A stretch of DNA of 23,598 nt from Spirochaeta sp. (GCA_020201015.1 JAIVHN010000179.1:1-23598); one strand, 5' to 3'. Positions 14,188-21,524 are shown, counted from the first letter of the stretch. Notes: generated by a model not told the origin, from the sequence alone. Made by a program: numbers and translations.

Positions 14188-15597
14188 TTACTCCGAAGCG
14201 GACTCGCGGAGACCTAGCCGCTCAAGCCGGCTCCGCAATCTGCGTTCTCCAATGCCAAGGATCCGAGCAGCCTCGCTCTGATTCCCGTCGGCCTTGGCCA
14301 ACGCCTCACGAATGAGATCTCGCTCAAAGGCCCGCAAGCGCGCATCTAACATACTGTTCCCGTCATCACACTGCGCTTCGTCGTCAAGGCAGCCTGCCGA
14401 GCTTAGCTCACTCTCGAACTGCATGTGCGGGGGTAGATCACCACGGCGAATAATTGTGCCGCGCGCCAAGACCACAACGCTCTCAACAGTGTTTTCTAGC
14501 TCACGGATATTCCCGGGGTAAGTGTAGCGCATGAAGCACTGACGCGCCTCTTGAGAGACACCCTCAATCACCTTGCCATTGCTTTCTGCAAAACGCTGCA
14601 GAAAGGAGTCAAGCAACAATGGAATATCTTCTTTGCGTTCCCGCAGCGGCGGAACCTGAATTCCAATGACTCGGAGCCGGTAGTACAGATCTTCACGAAA
14701 CTCCTCCCGCTCAACCATGTCTTTAAGGGTGCGGTTGGTGGCCGCAACAATGCGCGCATCAAAGCTTACGCTTGTATTGGAGCCCACGGGCTCGACTTGC
14801 TTGAACTGGAGGGCCCGCAGGAGCTTCACCTGCATAGAGAGCGGGATCTCGCCGACCTCATCAATGAACAAGGTGCCGCCGTCAGCCTCCTCAAAACGTC
14901 CCTTACGGTCAGCGGTCGCCCCTGTATACGCGCCCTTCTTTGCTCCAAAGAGCTCGGCTTCGATCAAGCTTTCGGGAAGCGCCGCACAGTTGACTACGAC
15001 GAATGGGCCATCCTTGCGCGGGCTGACACGATGCATTGCGCGGGCCAGAACCTCTTTGCCGGTTCCGCTTTCGCCCTCAATCAAGACATTTGCGGTGCCA
15101 GCAGACGAGCGTCCAAGCACGCTAAGAAGCGATCGCATCTTGTCGCTGAGGGAGGTCAACAACAAAGTACCTTCGTTCTCAGCGGCCGAAACGTCGGAAA
15201 AGGCACCACCCTCACGTAGTTCCTGGTTGCGTTGAAAGGAGCGTAAGATAACCCTCTGGATATCGGAACCCTTGAGCGGCTTGACCAGGTAGTCATCGGC
15301 ACCATGGCGTAGGAACTCAACCGCATCCACGGCCGACTCATGGGCGGTAATTACAATTACCGGTATCTCGGGATTCAATGCATGCATATGGTCAACCAGG
15401 TTCATACCTGTGCCGTCCGGCAAGAAGTGGTCGATCAAGACCAGATCAACCGAACGCTTATCGCACGTCATGATCCCGTCGGTCAGTGTCTCCGCACGCA
15501 GAAAAACAATTTCGTTTTGATCGAGATCGGAGCATGCAGCTCCAATAATTTCAAGCTGCACCGGATCATCATCTACGGCCAGTATCGTGTAAGGCAT
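14188..15597 (-). CDS. NtrC-family sigma54-dependent response regulator
   Basis: 469 residues in three modules. The receiver domain (1-120) has acidic Asp10/Asp11, phospho-acceptor Asp56 in VLIDHFLPDGTG, Thr84 and Lys107. The AAA+ domain (about 145-380) has Walker A GESGTGKE (175-182), the sigma54-contact loop GAYTGA (223-228, Tyr instead of the usual Phe), Walker B GGTLFIDEVGE (240-250) and arginine-finger region REDLYYRLRV. A Fis-type helix-turn-helix lies at 427-465 (NQSEAARILGIGERRLRSRLERL). It opens sigma54 promoters when phosphorylated. The start at 15597 is supported by AGGAAAG eight bases upstream and by a promoter whose start site is about 15609; longer frames to 15678 would run through that promoter. 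No histidine kinase gene is adjacent. Its likely target is the pilus operon 311 bp downstream. Confidence 0.93.
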   Translation of the reverse strand: MPYTILAVDDDPVQLEIIGAACSDLDQNEIVFLRAETLTDGIMTCDKRSVDLVLIDHFLPDGTGMNLVDHMHALNPEIPVIVITAHESAVDAVEFLRHGADDYLVKPLKGSDIQRVILRSFQRNQELREGGAFSDVSAAENEGTLLLTSLSDKMRSLLSVLGRSSAGTANVLIEGESGTGKEVLARAMHRVSPRKDGPFVVVNCAALPESLIEAELFGAKKGAYTGATADRKGRFEEADGGTLFIDEVGEIPLSMQVKLLRALQFKQVEPVGSNTSVSFDARIVAATNRTLKDMVEREEFREDLYYRLRVIGIQVPPLRERKEDIPLLLDSFLQRFAESNGKVIEGVSQEARQCFMRYTYPGNIRELENTVESVVVLARGTIIRRGDLPPHMQFESELSSAGCLDDEAQCDDGNSMLDARLRAFERDLIREALAKADGNQSEAARILGIGERRLRSRLERLGLRESASE

Positions 15598-15615
15598 TTG
15601 TTTCTTTCCTGTATT

Positions 15616-15644
15616 ATCATACCCCGAGACCCCCCATACAGCAA
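15616..15644 (-). promoter_or_regulatory. Sigma70-type promoter of the response regulator gene
   Basis: On the minus strand: TTGCTG (15644-15639), a 17-bp spacer containing a G-run, and TATGAT (15621-15616). The predicted start site near 15609 leaves a 12-base leader that consists almost entirely of the AGGAAAG ribosome site. This fixes the translational start at 15597. Confidence 0.6.
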
Positions 15645-15698
15645 GCTGCATCTGACTCGCCGCACAGAGTAGCGGCACGTCATTCTAGGAGCGACAGT

Positions 15699-15728
15699 TT
15701 GCCTCCTCACACCAACCCCAACTATACT
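15699..15728 (+). promoter_or_regulatory. Candidate promoter of the thioesterase gene, predicting a leaderless mRNA
   Basis: TTGCCT (15699-15704), an 18-bp spacer and TATACT (15723-15728). A start site seven bases after the -10 falls at 15735, next to the ATG at 15736. No Shine-Dalgarno sequence precedes that ATG. Confidence 0.45.
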
Positions 15729-15735
15729 TACGAAT

Positions 15736-16221
15736 ATGAATTACCACAAAGGCCGCGAGGTGCCGAACCCTTACGCAGGTTCTGAGACGTACAATTGTTT
15801 TGGGTGTGCTCCACACAACGAGTGTGGACTGCAGATGAAGTTTTTTCGCCATGAGGACGGCAGCGTCACGGCCAGCTGGAAACCACGCCGTGAGTTTGAA
15901 GGGTTTCCGGGTGTGGTGCATGGTGGTGTCCAGGCCGCCCTGGCCGATGAAACGGCGGCCTGGATGATACACGTTGTGCTTGGCACCGCGGGGGTCACCA
16001 AAGAGCTTCACACCCGTTACCACAAGCCTGCTGGCTTCGAGGACAGCCCCTTTCACATTGAGGCCCGCGAATCTGGACGCGATGGACGGGAAATAGAAAT
16101 CACTGTAAAGATCTCAGGTGCAAGCGGTACACTCTTCACCACCGCCATCTGCCACTTCGCAGTCTTTAGCGAGGATTACGCGCGTAAGCGGTTAGGCTTC
16201 CCCGGGGCGGCGGCTTTTTAA
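15736..16221 (+). CDS. PaaI-like hotdog-fold thioesterase family protein
   Basis: 161 residues. FPGVVHGGVQAALADETAAWMI (57-78) is the hotdog helix with the HGG motif (62-64) and the acidic pair Asp71/Glu72 expected in PaaI/YbgC-relative thioesterases, which hydrolyse acyl- or aryl-CoA. The N-terminal YNCFGCAPHNECGLQMKF, with three cysteines, is common in a subgroup of hotdog proteins and may be structural. The substrate is unknown. The ATG at 15736 has no ribosome site, but a -10 box ends eight bases before it. It is divergent from the response regulator gene, with a 138-bp shared region. Confidence 0.85.
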   Translation: MNYHKGREVPNPYAGSETYNCFGCAPHNECGLQMKFFRHEDGSVTASWKPRREFEGFPGVVHGGVQAALADETAAWMIHVVLGTAGVTKELHTRYHKPAGFEDSPFHIEARESGRDGREIEITVKISGASGTLFTTAICHFAVFSEDYARKRLGFPGAAAF

Positions 16222-16240
16222 GCGTAGGCGGCGGTAAGCG

Positions 16241-16480
16241 CTATTTGTAGGGCTGAAGCTTCGCTACTACTTCCTCGGCGCTAAACACCTTGCCGGATCC
16301 GACCGTAATTCCGTCCACGGCGTAACCTGGCGTTCGCATAACGCCCATCTCAACAATCTGATCCATGTCCGTGACCTTTTCGACCTCGGCCTCCAGACCA
16401 AGCTGCTCCATGGCAGTACGCACATTTTTCTCTAAGTTCTGACAATTTGCACAACCAGGACCAAGTATTTGAATAGTCAT
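16241..16480 (-). CDS. Small CxxC thioredoxin-like redox protein (thioredoxin_3/redox-active disulfide protein 2 type)
   Basis: 79 residues: MTIQILGPGCANCQNLEKNV carries the redox pair Cys10/Cys13, and MRTPGYAVDGITVGSGKV holds the cis-proline loop (TPG) expected of a thioredoxin fold. No signal peptide. The family is often encoded beside permeases or metalloid-resistance genes; here it stands alone behind the FapA-type gene on the same strand (58-bp gap). It has a very good ribosome site (AAGGAG, seven bases before ATG). A perfect palindrome and a consensus -35 box lie just upstream, so it may have its own regulated promoter. The partner protein is unknown. Confidence 0.88.
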   Translation of the reverse strand: MTIQILGPGCANCQNLEKNVRTAMEQLGLEAEVEKVTDMDQIVEMGVMRTPGYAVDGITVGSGKVFSAEEVVAKLQPYK

Positions 16481-16514
16481 AGGTAATCTCCTTTTTCGTT
16501 AGTCTTCATTGCTA

Positions 16515-16542
16515 TATTGGCCAATAAGCCACGTTTTGTCAA
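16515..16542 (-). promoter_or_regulatory. Candidate promoter and palindromic operator of the thioredoxin-like gene
   Basis: On the minus strand a perfect TTGACA (16542-16537) overlaps the stop of the preceding gene. The perfect 12-bp palindrome TATTGGCCAATA (16515-16526) lies between it and the ATG. The -10 is unclear: CAATAT at 17 bp or TATAGC at 20 bp spacing. A repressor bound at the palindrome would block this promoter. Only the palindrome and the -35 are seen; regulation is inferred. Confidence 0.4.
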
Positions 16543-18041
16543 GGTGTCCCGTGGGCCGAGGCGGCTTTTGTAAACTCAAGCCGAGGCTTGTTGCGGACAT
16601 CGAACCCCGACTCAAGGATTTCACTCTCACCAGGACGAAAAATGGTCTTGCGGACACCGTTGTCCGGCACACGGTACTCCATGCTCCCGAAACTGAGAGA
16701 AACGCCACGGAACAGAGTGTCCTCGACCACCAAAATACTTTTGCGCGATGCTCGCATTTCCTCACGCATAGCTGGCAACCGTTTCCGTAGCTCGTCAATA
16801 TCTTTTACGACAGTGGCCCCGGCAGCCTGCAGCTGCTCACGAGCCTGCAGCAGGCGCCCATCGTTGCGCCCATCCCGCAGCGCCTTTTCCAGCTGTGCTA
16901 ACTTCTCTTCAATGCGGTCAAGCTCCGCCTGCTTGTCCTCAAGCGCCTTTTTTGCCGAGCGGTACCCCATAAGCAACTCAGGCGCAACGCCTATAGCCAC
17001 CCGTGTGGCTGCCTCGTTAAAGTTGCCCAACTTCTTGCACCACACACTGCCACCAACAATGAGCGTACTCGCAATAATCTCGGAGCGTCTCCCATTGAGC
17101 AAACAATGGTGCGCCACCACCATGTGAGAGTGCATAATGGCTTCCTCAACAAAGGCATGCCCGCGGCAGGTAACTCGGGCACTCTCTACGTACCGCGCAT
17201 ACAGATCTCCACCGCACTCTATGGCTCCATCCGCATTTCCGTTGATTCCGGTTTTCAGCACAATGTTTCCGCCAGCTCGTAGCGTAGCCTTACCCACACC
17301 CTTGCCTACTTGAATATCGCCGTCGGCTTCTATAATGAAGTTATCCGCGATGTTCCCCTCAACAACTACCGAACCCTCAAAGTGAATGTTCCCGGTCTCG
17401 TAGTTCACGTTCTTAACCGTAACCACCGGCTCTACAATAACCGTACCGTCTTCGAGAATGCGCACGTTACCGTCACAGCCAGCATACAGGTGACGTTCGT
17501 CACGGCTAAGGTAGGTATTCCGCCCCGCCTGTAGCCGCACTACGACAACATCGGTCTGAGCAGGAATGGTTTCGCCGGTCACGGTACGCCCGTCCTCGGC
17601 TCGTATCGGTGGAAGCAGTTCGGCAAGGAGTTCATCCTCATGCCTGTTGTCAATGAAGTTCAGCTCCTTGAGGTTAATGCGGTCAAACTCCAACTCAAGG
17701 TAGGGTTTGCCGCGACTCGTATTAAAGTGGTACTTAATTCGATATCCCGATCCGTACACCGGCTCTCGTCCGGTAGCAACCACCACCGGAGTTGAGTAGT
17801 TATGCGCCTCGATCATCTGGTCGATGTTGGAGAAATCAACTCCAAACACCACTCCGGCCTCATCCAGTGGTGCCCCAAGAAGTCGTAAACGGCTTTCTAT
17901 CTGATCAGGATACACCGGAGAACCATGGGCACCTGGCCCACGTACCACCACGTAAACCCTGCCCTTGTGGCAGTAGAGATCGAAATTTCCATCTTTGGAA
18001 TCATGAGATGACTGCATTGTGTCACCGATTGTAACCCGCAT
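16539..18041 (-). CDS. FapA (DUF342) family protein with beta-helix core and coiled coil
   Basis: 500 residues. The family core is evident: LPPIRAEDGRTVTGETIPA (143-161), then a run of short turns NIHFEGSVVVEGNIADNFIIEADGDIQVGKGV (218-249) and further repeats to about 350, read as a parallel beta-helix. A charged heptad-rich coiled coil covers about 360-433 (KKALEDKQAELDRIEEKLAQLEKAL and on). The family is annotated as flagellar assembly protein A or as a polymer-forming/bactofilin-like scaffold; the actual role here is unknown. No signal peptide or membrane segment, so it should be cytoplasmic. ATG at 18041 lacks a good ribosome site; ATG at 18017 (nine codons later, with GGTGA four bases before it) is an alternative. 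No flagellar gene is in the window. Confidence 0.87.
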   Translation of the reverse strand: MRVTIGDTMQSSHDSKDGNFDLYCHKGRVYVVVRGPGAHGSPVYPDQIESRLRLLGAPLDEAGVVFGVDFSNIDQMIEAHNYSTPVVVATGREPVYGSGYRIKYHFNTSRGKPYLELEFDRINLKELNFIDNRHEDELLAELLPPIRAEDGRTVTGETIPAQTDVVVVRLQAGRNTYLSRDERHLYAGCDGNVRILEDGTVIVEPVVTVKNVNYETGNIHFEGSVVVEGNIADNFIIEADGDIQVGKGVGKATLRAGGNIVLKTGINGNADGAIECGGDLYARYVESARVTCRGHAFVEEAIMHSHMVVAHHCLLNGRRSEIIASTLIVGGSVWCKKLGNFNEAATRVAIGVAPELLMGYRSAKKALEDKQAELDRIEEKLAQLEKALRDGRNDGRLLQAREQLQAAGATVVKDIDELRKRLPAMREEMRASRKSILVVEDTLFRGVSLSFGSMEYRVPDNGVRKTIFRPGESEILESGFDVRNKPRLEFTKAASAHGTP

Positions 18042-18188
18042 TCACGTGACTGTCAGCGTTGTGTTACGACAGCCAGCAATTCTAAATGTGAGGCAGCCGA
18101 ATGGGCTGAAATCCCCCACCCTCATGGATTGGCAGGGGCGATCCGGGGTAGGCTGCACCAGTACTTGATGCCGTGGGACCAAGAAAAG

Positions 18189-18911
18189 ATGTCGTCATTA
18201 ATTATTGTAGTAGTTATTCTGTTTATAGCTGAGTTGGTGCGCTCCTCCATTGGCTTTGGCAACGCCTTGGTGGCCATGCCTCTGCTGGTGTTGGTTATAG
18301 ATCTGAGACTTGCAACGCCGCTTGTGGCCTTGGTGAGCATGACTGCAGCGATGGTAATTCTTGGAAGCAGTCTACAGGATGTCCGCTTCTCCGATGCCTG
18401 GAGACTAAACCTAGGAGCTCTCGCCGGAGTTCCGCTTGGAGTTCTCATTCTGAACAATGTGCCGCAACAACTTGGAGTAGGAATCATTGCGCTGCTCATT
18501 ATCGGATACGGGGGTTATAGCCTGATGCGCCCCAACCTGCCACACCTGCGTGTCTCTTGGCCCGCATTTGGGGTTGGCGCCATTGCCGGAATGATAGGAG
18601 CCGCGTTTAACATCTCTGGCCCGCCGGTTGTAGTGTATGCCGGACTGCGCCGCTGGTCACCCAAGGATTCTCGCGCCACCCTTCAGTCGTTTTTTGTTCC
18701 TACCGGAATACTTGTTATCGCCGGACATGGCCTAACTGGCTTATGGAGCACCGAGCTGCTCCAACTATTCTTGCTTAGCCTGCCCGGGGTACTCCTGGCC
18801 ACTGTGGTCGGACGCCGTGTGAACCACCGTGTGTCCTACCGCAGCTTTCAGAGAGTTATTAACCTTTTTTTGATTGCAATGGGATTTTTCATGCTTGCGC
18901 GTTTATGGTAG
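18189..18911 (+). CDS. TSUP (TauE/SafE) family membrane permease
   Basis: 240 residues with about seven to eight membrane segments. Family signatures are RSSIGFGNALVAMPLL near the N-terminus and the second repeat GMIGAAFNISGPPVVVYAGLRRW in the middle, giving the inverted-repeat TSUP fold. Members move sulfite, sulfoacetate, thiosulfate or other organosulfur anions across the inner membrane. The frame extends upstream to TTG at 18129, but the segment before Met at 18189 is polar and unlike the family, so 18189 is chosen. The upstream ribosome site is only an A/G-rich stretch. The sirtuin gene begins nine bases after its stop, so they are likely cotranscribed. The substrate is not determinable. 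Confidence 0.87.
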   Translation: MSSLIIVVVILFIAELVRSSIGFGNALVAMPLLVLVIDLRLATPLVALVSMTAAMVILGSSLQDVRFSDAWRLNLGALAGVPLGVLILNNVPQQLGVGIIALLIIGYGGYSLMRPNLPHLRVSWPAFGVGAIAGMIGAAFNISGPPVVVYAGLRRWSPKDSRATLQSFFVPTGILVIAGHGLTGLWSTELLQLFLLSLPGVLLATVVGRRVNHRVSYRSFQRVINLFLIAMGFFMLARLW

Positions 18912-18920
18912 GTAACAGTG

Positions 18921-19757
18921 ATGCAGAAACCAAATGCTGCAACCAAGCAGCAGATCAAACGCCTGCGGGAGCTTGTACAGGAAGCAACGCGAGTTGCGGT
19001 GCTCACCGGAGCCGGAATTTCAGCCGAAAGTGGTATTCCCACCTTCCGAGACGCCCAGACCGGCCATTGGTCCAAGTTCCGCCCAGAAGAACTGGCAACA
19101 CCTGAGGCCTTCCGGCGCAACCCGGACATGGTGTGGCGCTGGTACGCCGAACGGCGCAGCGCCGTACGAGCGGCCAAACCAAACGCGGGCCATTTCGCTT
19201 TGTCTCAACTAGAGACCAGCGTGCCAAACTTCACGCTTATAACGCAGAACGTCGACGGTTTGCATAGGCGGGCCGGAAGCCAGCGCCTTATTGAAATCCA
19301 CGGAAACATACTGCGCGTGCGCTGTTTCGGTGGATGTGTCTCATACGCCGACTGGGTGGAAGCCGAAGCACGCGGGTTTACTGGCCGTCAAGGGGCAGCC
19401 AGCCACCAGGGGTCAACAGGCCACCAGGGGGCAACGGGCAGCGCGGTACCAGAGCTCGGCTCGGTACCACGGTGCCCTGAATGTGGCGACTACTTGCGGC
19501 CGGATGTCGTCTGGTTTGGTGAAAACTTGCCTGAAGCGGGAATTGAGCAGGCCTTCACTGCCACCGAGCAGGCCGATCTTTTCTTGAGCATTGGGACTTC
19601 AGCATTAGTGTATCCGGCTGCCATGCTGCCACAGACGGCTGTCCAGTCGGGAGCCACCGTCGTGGAAATTAACCCTGAGGAAACACCCCTCTCGGCAATG
19701 GTACATATCTCTATTCGCGGAACAGCTGCCGTTGTGCTCCCTCAACTAGTAGATTAA
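18921..19757 (+). CDS. cobB: Sir2-family NAD-dependent protein deacylase with repeat insertion
   Basis: 278 residues from the ATG at 18921 (an in-frame GTG sits directly before it; AGGT seven bases upstream). Motifs: TGAGISAESGIPTFRD (NAD site), TQNVDGLHRRAG, catalytic His127 in IEIHGN, and four zinc cysteines, Cys135/Cys139 and Cys185/Cys188. WYAERR provides the YxxR pair (Tyr76, Arg79) of CobB/SIRT5-type enzymes, which favour succinyl or malonyl lysine. Between the cysteine pairs there is a six-residue repeat, RQGAAS-HQGSTG-HQGATG, not found in the textbook family. It lies between the TSUP permease and pterin dehydratase genes, with gaps of nine and four bases. Confidence 0.93.
   Translation: MQKPNAATKQQIKRLRELVQEATRVAVLTGAGISAESGIPTFRDAQTGHWSKFRPEELATPEAFRRNPDMVWRWYAERRSAVRAAKPNAGHFALSQLETSVPNFTLITQNVDGLHRRAGSQRLIEIHGNILRVRCFGGCVSYADWVEAEARGFTGRQGAASHQGSTGHQGATGSAVPELGSVPRCPECGDYLRPDVVWFGENLPEAGIEQAFTATEQADLFLSIGTSALVYPAAMLPQTAVQSGATVVEINPEETPLSAMVHISIRGTAAVVLPQLVD
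19386..19439 (+). repeat. 18-bp tandem repeat, three copies, inside the sirtuin zinc module
   Basis: Units 19386-19403, 19404-19421 and 19422-19439. The second and third differ at only a few bases (CACCAGGGG(T/G)CAAC(A/G)GGC); the first is more diverged. The period is a multiple of three, so the frame is kept and the protein gains six residues per copy. Confidence 0.8.
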
Positions 19758-19761
19758 AGCT

Positions 19762-20094
19762 ATGAGTGAACTATGCGACATAAAGTGCACGCCGTGCAAA
19801 GGTGGTGAGCCGCCAATTGGAGAAGAAGAGCTTCAGCGCTCTTTAACGCAGATCCCTGAATGGAACGTGATACAAGAAGGTGAAGTACGCAAACTGACCC
19901 GTGAGTTTCGCTTTAAGAACTTTCAGCAGGCGCTGGAGTTTGGCAACCGTGTGGGCGAGCTTGCAGAGGAACATAGGCATCATCCGCTTCTGTGCATCGA
20001 GTGGGGCCGCACGACCGTAACCTGGTGGACGCATGCGATAGAGGACCTCCACCTCAATGACTGCGTCATGGCGGCCAAGACCGACCTCGTGTAA
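19762..20094 (+). CDS. Pterin-4a-carbinolamine dehydratase (4a-hydroxytetrahydrobiopterin dehydratase)
   Basis: 110 residues, the usual family length. The active-site pattern is clear: EEHRHHPLLCIEWGRTTVTWWTH then DLHLNDCVMAAKTD, with His73/His74, Pro75, Trp81, His91 and Asp100. The N-terminal CDIKCTPCKGG matches the Cys-rich start typical of bacterial members. The enzyme dehydrates 4a-hydroxy-tetrahydropterin to the quinonoid dihydropterin. No aromatic amino acid hydroxylase is visible in the window, so its partner is elsewhere or the role is different. It starts four bases after the sirtuin stop and ends 12 bp from the convergent metZ stop. Confidence 0.93.
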   Translation: MSELCDIKCTPCKGGEPPIGEEELQRSLTQIPEWNVIQEGEVRKLTREFRFKNFQQALEFGNRVGELAEEHRHHPLLCIEWGRTTVTWWTHAIEDLHLNDCVMAAKTDLV

Positions 20095-20106
20095 CACAGC
20101 ACCGGA

Positions 20107-21297
20107 TCAATCGCTTGTAGCTGCTCCGCCAACACGTTCAAGTGCCTGATCGATATCTGCAATAATGTCTTCTACCGTCTCAAGCCCCACGGAAATGCGG
20201 ACAAGTCCTGGAGTGATGTTGACCGCGGCTCGTTCTTCCGCGCTGAGCTTGGAATGCGTCGTAGAGGCCGGGTGAGTTGCTATGCTGCGACTGTCACCGA
20301 GGTTGGAACTAAGGGTGATCATCTGCAGAGCGTCCAGAAATTGAGTGCCTGCCGTATAACCCCCGGCAAGTTCCAACGTGACAATGCCACCGCCGTGGCG
20401 CATCTGGCGTTTCGCAAGCTCTACCTGCGGATGACTCTCCAGGAAGGGGTAGTTCACCGCGCTAAGTTTCTGGTGCCACTGCAAATGTCGGGCTAGTGTT
20501 AGGGCGTTTTCGCAGTGTCGCTCCATGCGAACCGCAAGTGTCTCCAGACTTTTCGACAACACCCAGGCATTGAACGGCGACATAGAAGGGCCGGTCTGGC
20601 GGCCAAAGAACTTCACCTTGTCTATTGCCTCACGATTTCCCAGCACCGCACCGCCAAGCACTCGCCCCTGTCCGTCAATGAACTTAGTTGCAGAGTGTGT
20701 GACGATATCTGCACCATACTGTGCCGGAGTTTGAAGATACGGCGTGGCAAAACAGTTGTCGATGTTCAGGAGCAGCCCATGCTCCTTCGCCAAGTTTCCA
20801 AGAAACTCAAGATCCACCAACGCCAGTCCTGGGTTAGAGGGCGTCTCGGCCATGAGCATCTTCGTACTGGGCTTAATAGCCGCCTTCCAGCTGGCATGAT
20901 CACTTGGATTCACGTAGCTATGCTCAATCCCCCAGCGAGGGAGGATCTGGGTGAGAATTTGGTGAGTCGACCCAAAGAGTGCACGCGAGGCGACCACGTG
21001 ATCCCCTGCGTTTAAGAAACTGGCCAGCCCTGCAAACATTGCCGCCATTCCGCTTCCTGTAGCAACGCCTGTTTCGCAGCCTTCCAGTTTCGCCAACTTC
21101 TGAATGAACTCATCAACATTCGGGTTGCTGTAACGCGAGTAAATCGCGCCTTCGACCTCGTCGGCAAACAGTGCTCGCGCATGTTCAGCGTCTTCAAAAA
21201 CAAAACTTGAGGTGAGATATATCGGTACTGCGTGTTCCCGGTGCGAGCTGCGTTCAATTTGGCTGCGTATTGCTTCAGTCTCAAAGTGTTCGTTCAT
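20107..21297 (-). CDS. metZ: O-succinylhomoserine sulfhydrylase (MetZ-type Cys/Met PLP enzyme)
   Basis: 396 residues. The PLP lysine is in THSATKFIDGQGRVLGG (Lys205), the exact motif style of MetZ; the cofactor aspartate is in LLLNIDNCFATPYLQ (Asp180), and YSRYSNPN (53-60) and ATGSGMAAM (79-87) complete the fold-type-I signature. It makes homocysteine from activated homoserine and sulfide, the direct sulfhydrylation route to methionine. The frame is open upstream to 21429, but 21297 has GGAGG nine bases before it and begins like the family; the upstream 44 codons overlap repeats and look non-coding. MetY (O-acetylhomoserine) is the main alternative. It is divergent from the penicillin-binding protein gene. 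Confidence 0.92.
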   Translation of the reverse strand: MNEHFETEAIRSQIERSSHREHAVPIYLTSSFVFEDAEHARALFADEVEGAIYSRYSNPNVDEFIQKLAKLEGCETGVATGSGMAAMFAGLASFLNAGDHVVASRALFGSTHQILTQILPRWGIEHSYVNPSDHASWKAAIKPSTKMLMAETPSNPGLALVDLEFLGNLAKEHGLLLNIDNCFATPYLQTPAQYGADIVTHSATKFIDGQGRVLGGAVLGNREAIDKVKFFGRQTGPSMSPFNAWVLSKSLETLAVRMERHCENALTLARHLQWHQKLSAVNYPFLESHPQVELAKRQMRHGGGIVTLELAGGYTAGTQFLDALQMITLSSNLGDSRSIATHPASTTHSKLSAEERAAVNITPGLVRISVGLETVEDIIADIDQALERVGGAATSD

Positions 21298-21524
21298 GGG
21301 CGTGGGCCTCCAGTGTTCATGGTCATGGGCGTCCAGTCGTGGTCCAGTCGTGGTCCGGTTGTAGCTTCTGTGAACGAGTGTTCCACACCCGTGTTGCAGC
21401 ATCCTCCCGAATTTCTCACTCTTGTGCAAGAATGTCCACCACGGAATTTCAAGCCACGGAAGACCTTAATCGGAAAGGTAGACCCCAACAACAAAACGCG
21501 TTACCCTACCGCGATGGGTGTTTT
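21298..21524. promoter_or_regulatory. 227-bp divergent region between metZ and the PBP2 gene
   Basis: It contains the metZ ribosome site, a short tandem repeat (21331-21361), a TCATGG doublet (21318-21329) and a possible long-range stem GAGTG (21376-21380)/CACTC (21417-21421) with an inner ACAC-CC-GTGT. I do not recognise a SAM riboswitch of any class or a strong promoter on either strand. Confidence 0.35.
21331..21361. repeat. 11-bp tandem repeat in the metZ leader
   Basis: GTCCAGTCGTG occurs twice exactly (21331-21341, 21342-21352), followed by a third, degenerate partial copy GTCCGGTTG (21353-21361). The repeat lies 34-64 bp upstream of the metZ start, on the leader side. Confidence 0.7.

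Noticed and set aside
14551..15219. 222-codon open frame on the plus strand
   Set aside because: It lies wholly antisense to the well-supported AAA+ domain of the response regulator and shows no family motif; it is a product of codon bias.
15598..15678. Longer response regulator starting near 15678
   Set aside because: It would run through a good promoter (15616-15644); the receiver domain starts naturally at MPYTILAVDDD with a good ribosome site.
21298..21429. N-terminal extension of MetZ by 44 codons
   Set aside because: The extension translates tandem repeats with no family similarity, whereas ATG 21297 has GGAGG at good spacing and a family-like N-terminus.
21298..21450. SAM riboswitch before metZ
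   Set aside because: I looked for SAM-I, SAM-II and SAH core motifs on the minus strand and found none; only short possible stems are present.
21270..21524. N-terminal extension of the PBP2 frame by 85 codons
   Set aside because: The extra residues would precede the membrane anchor, overlap the divergent metZ start and resemble nothing in the family. ATG 21432 cannot be fully excluded.
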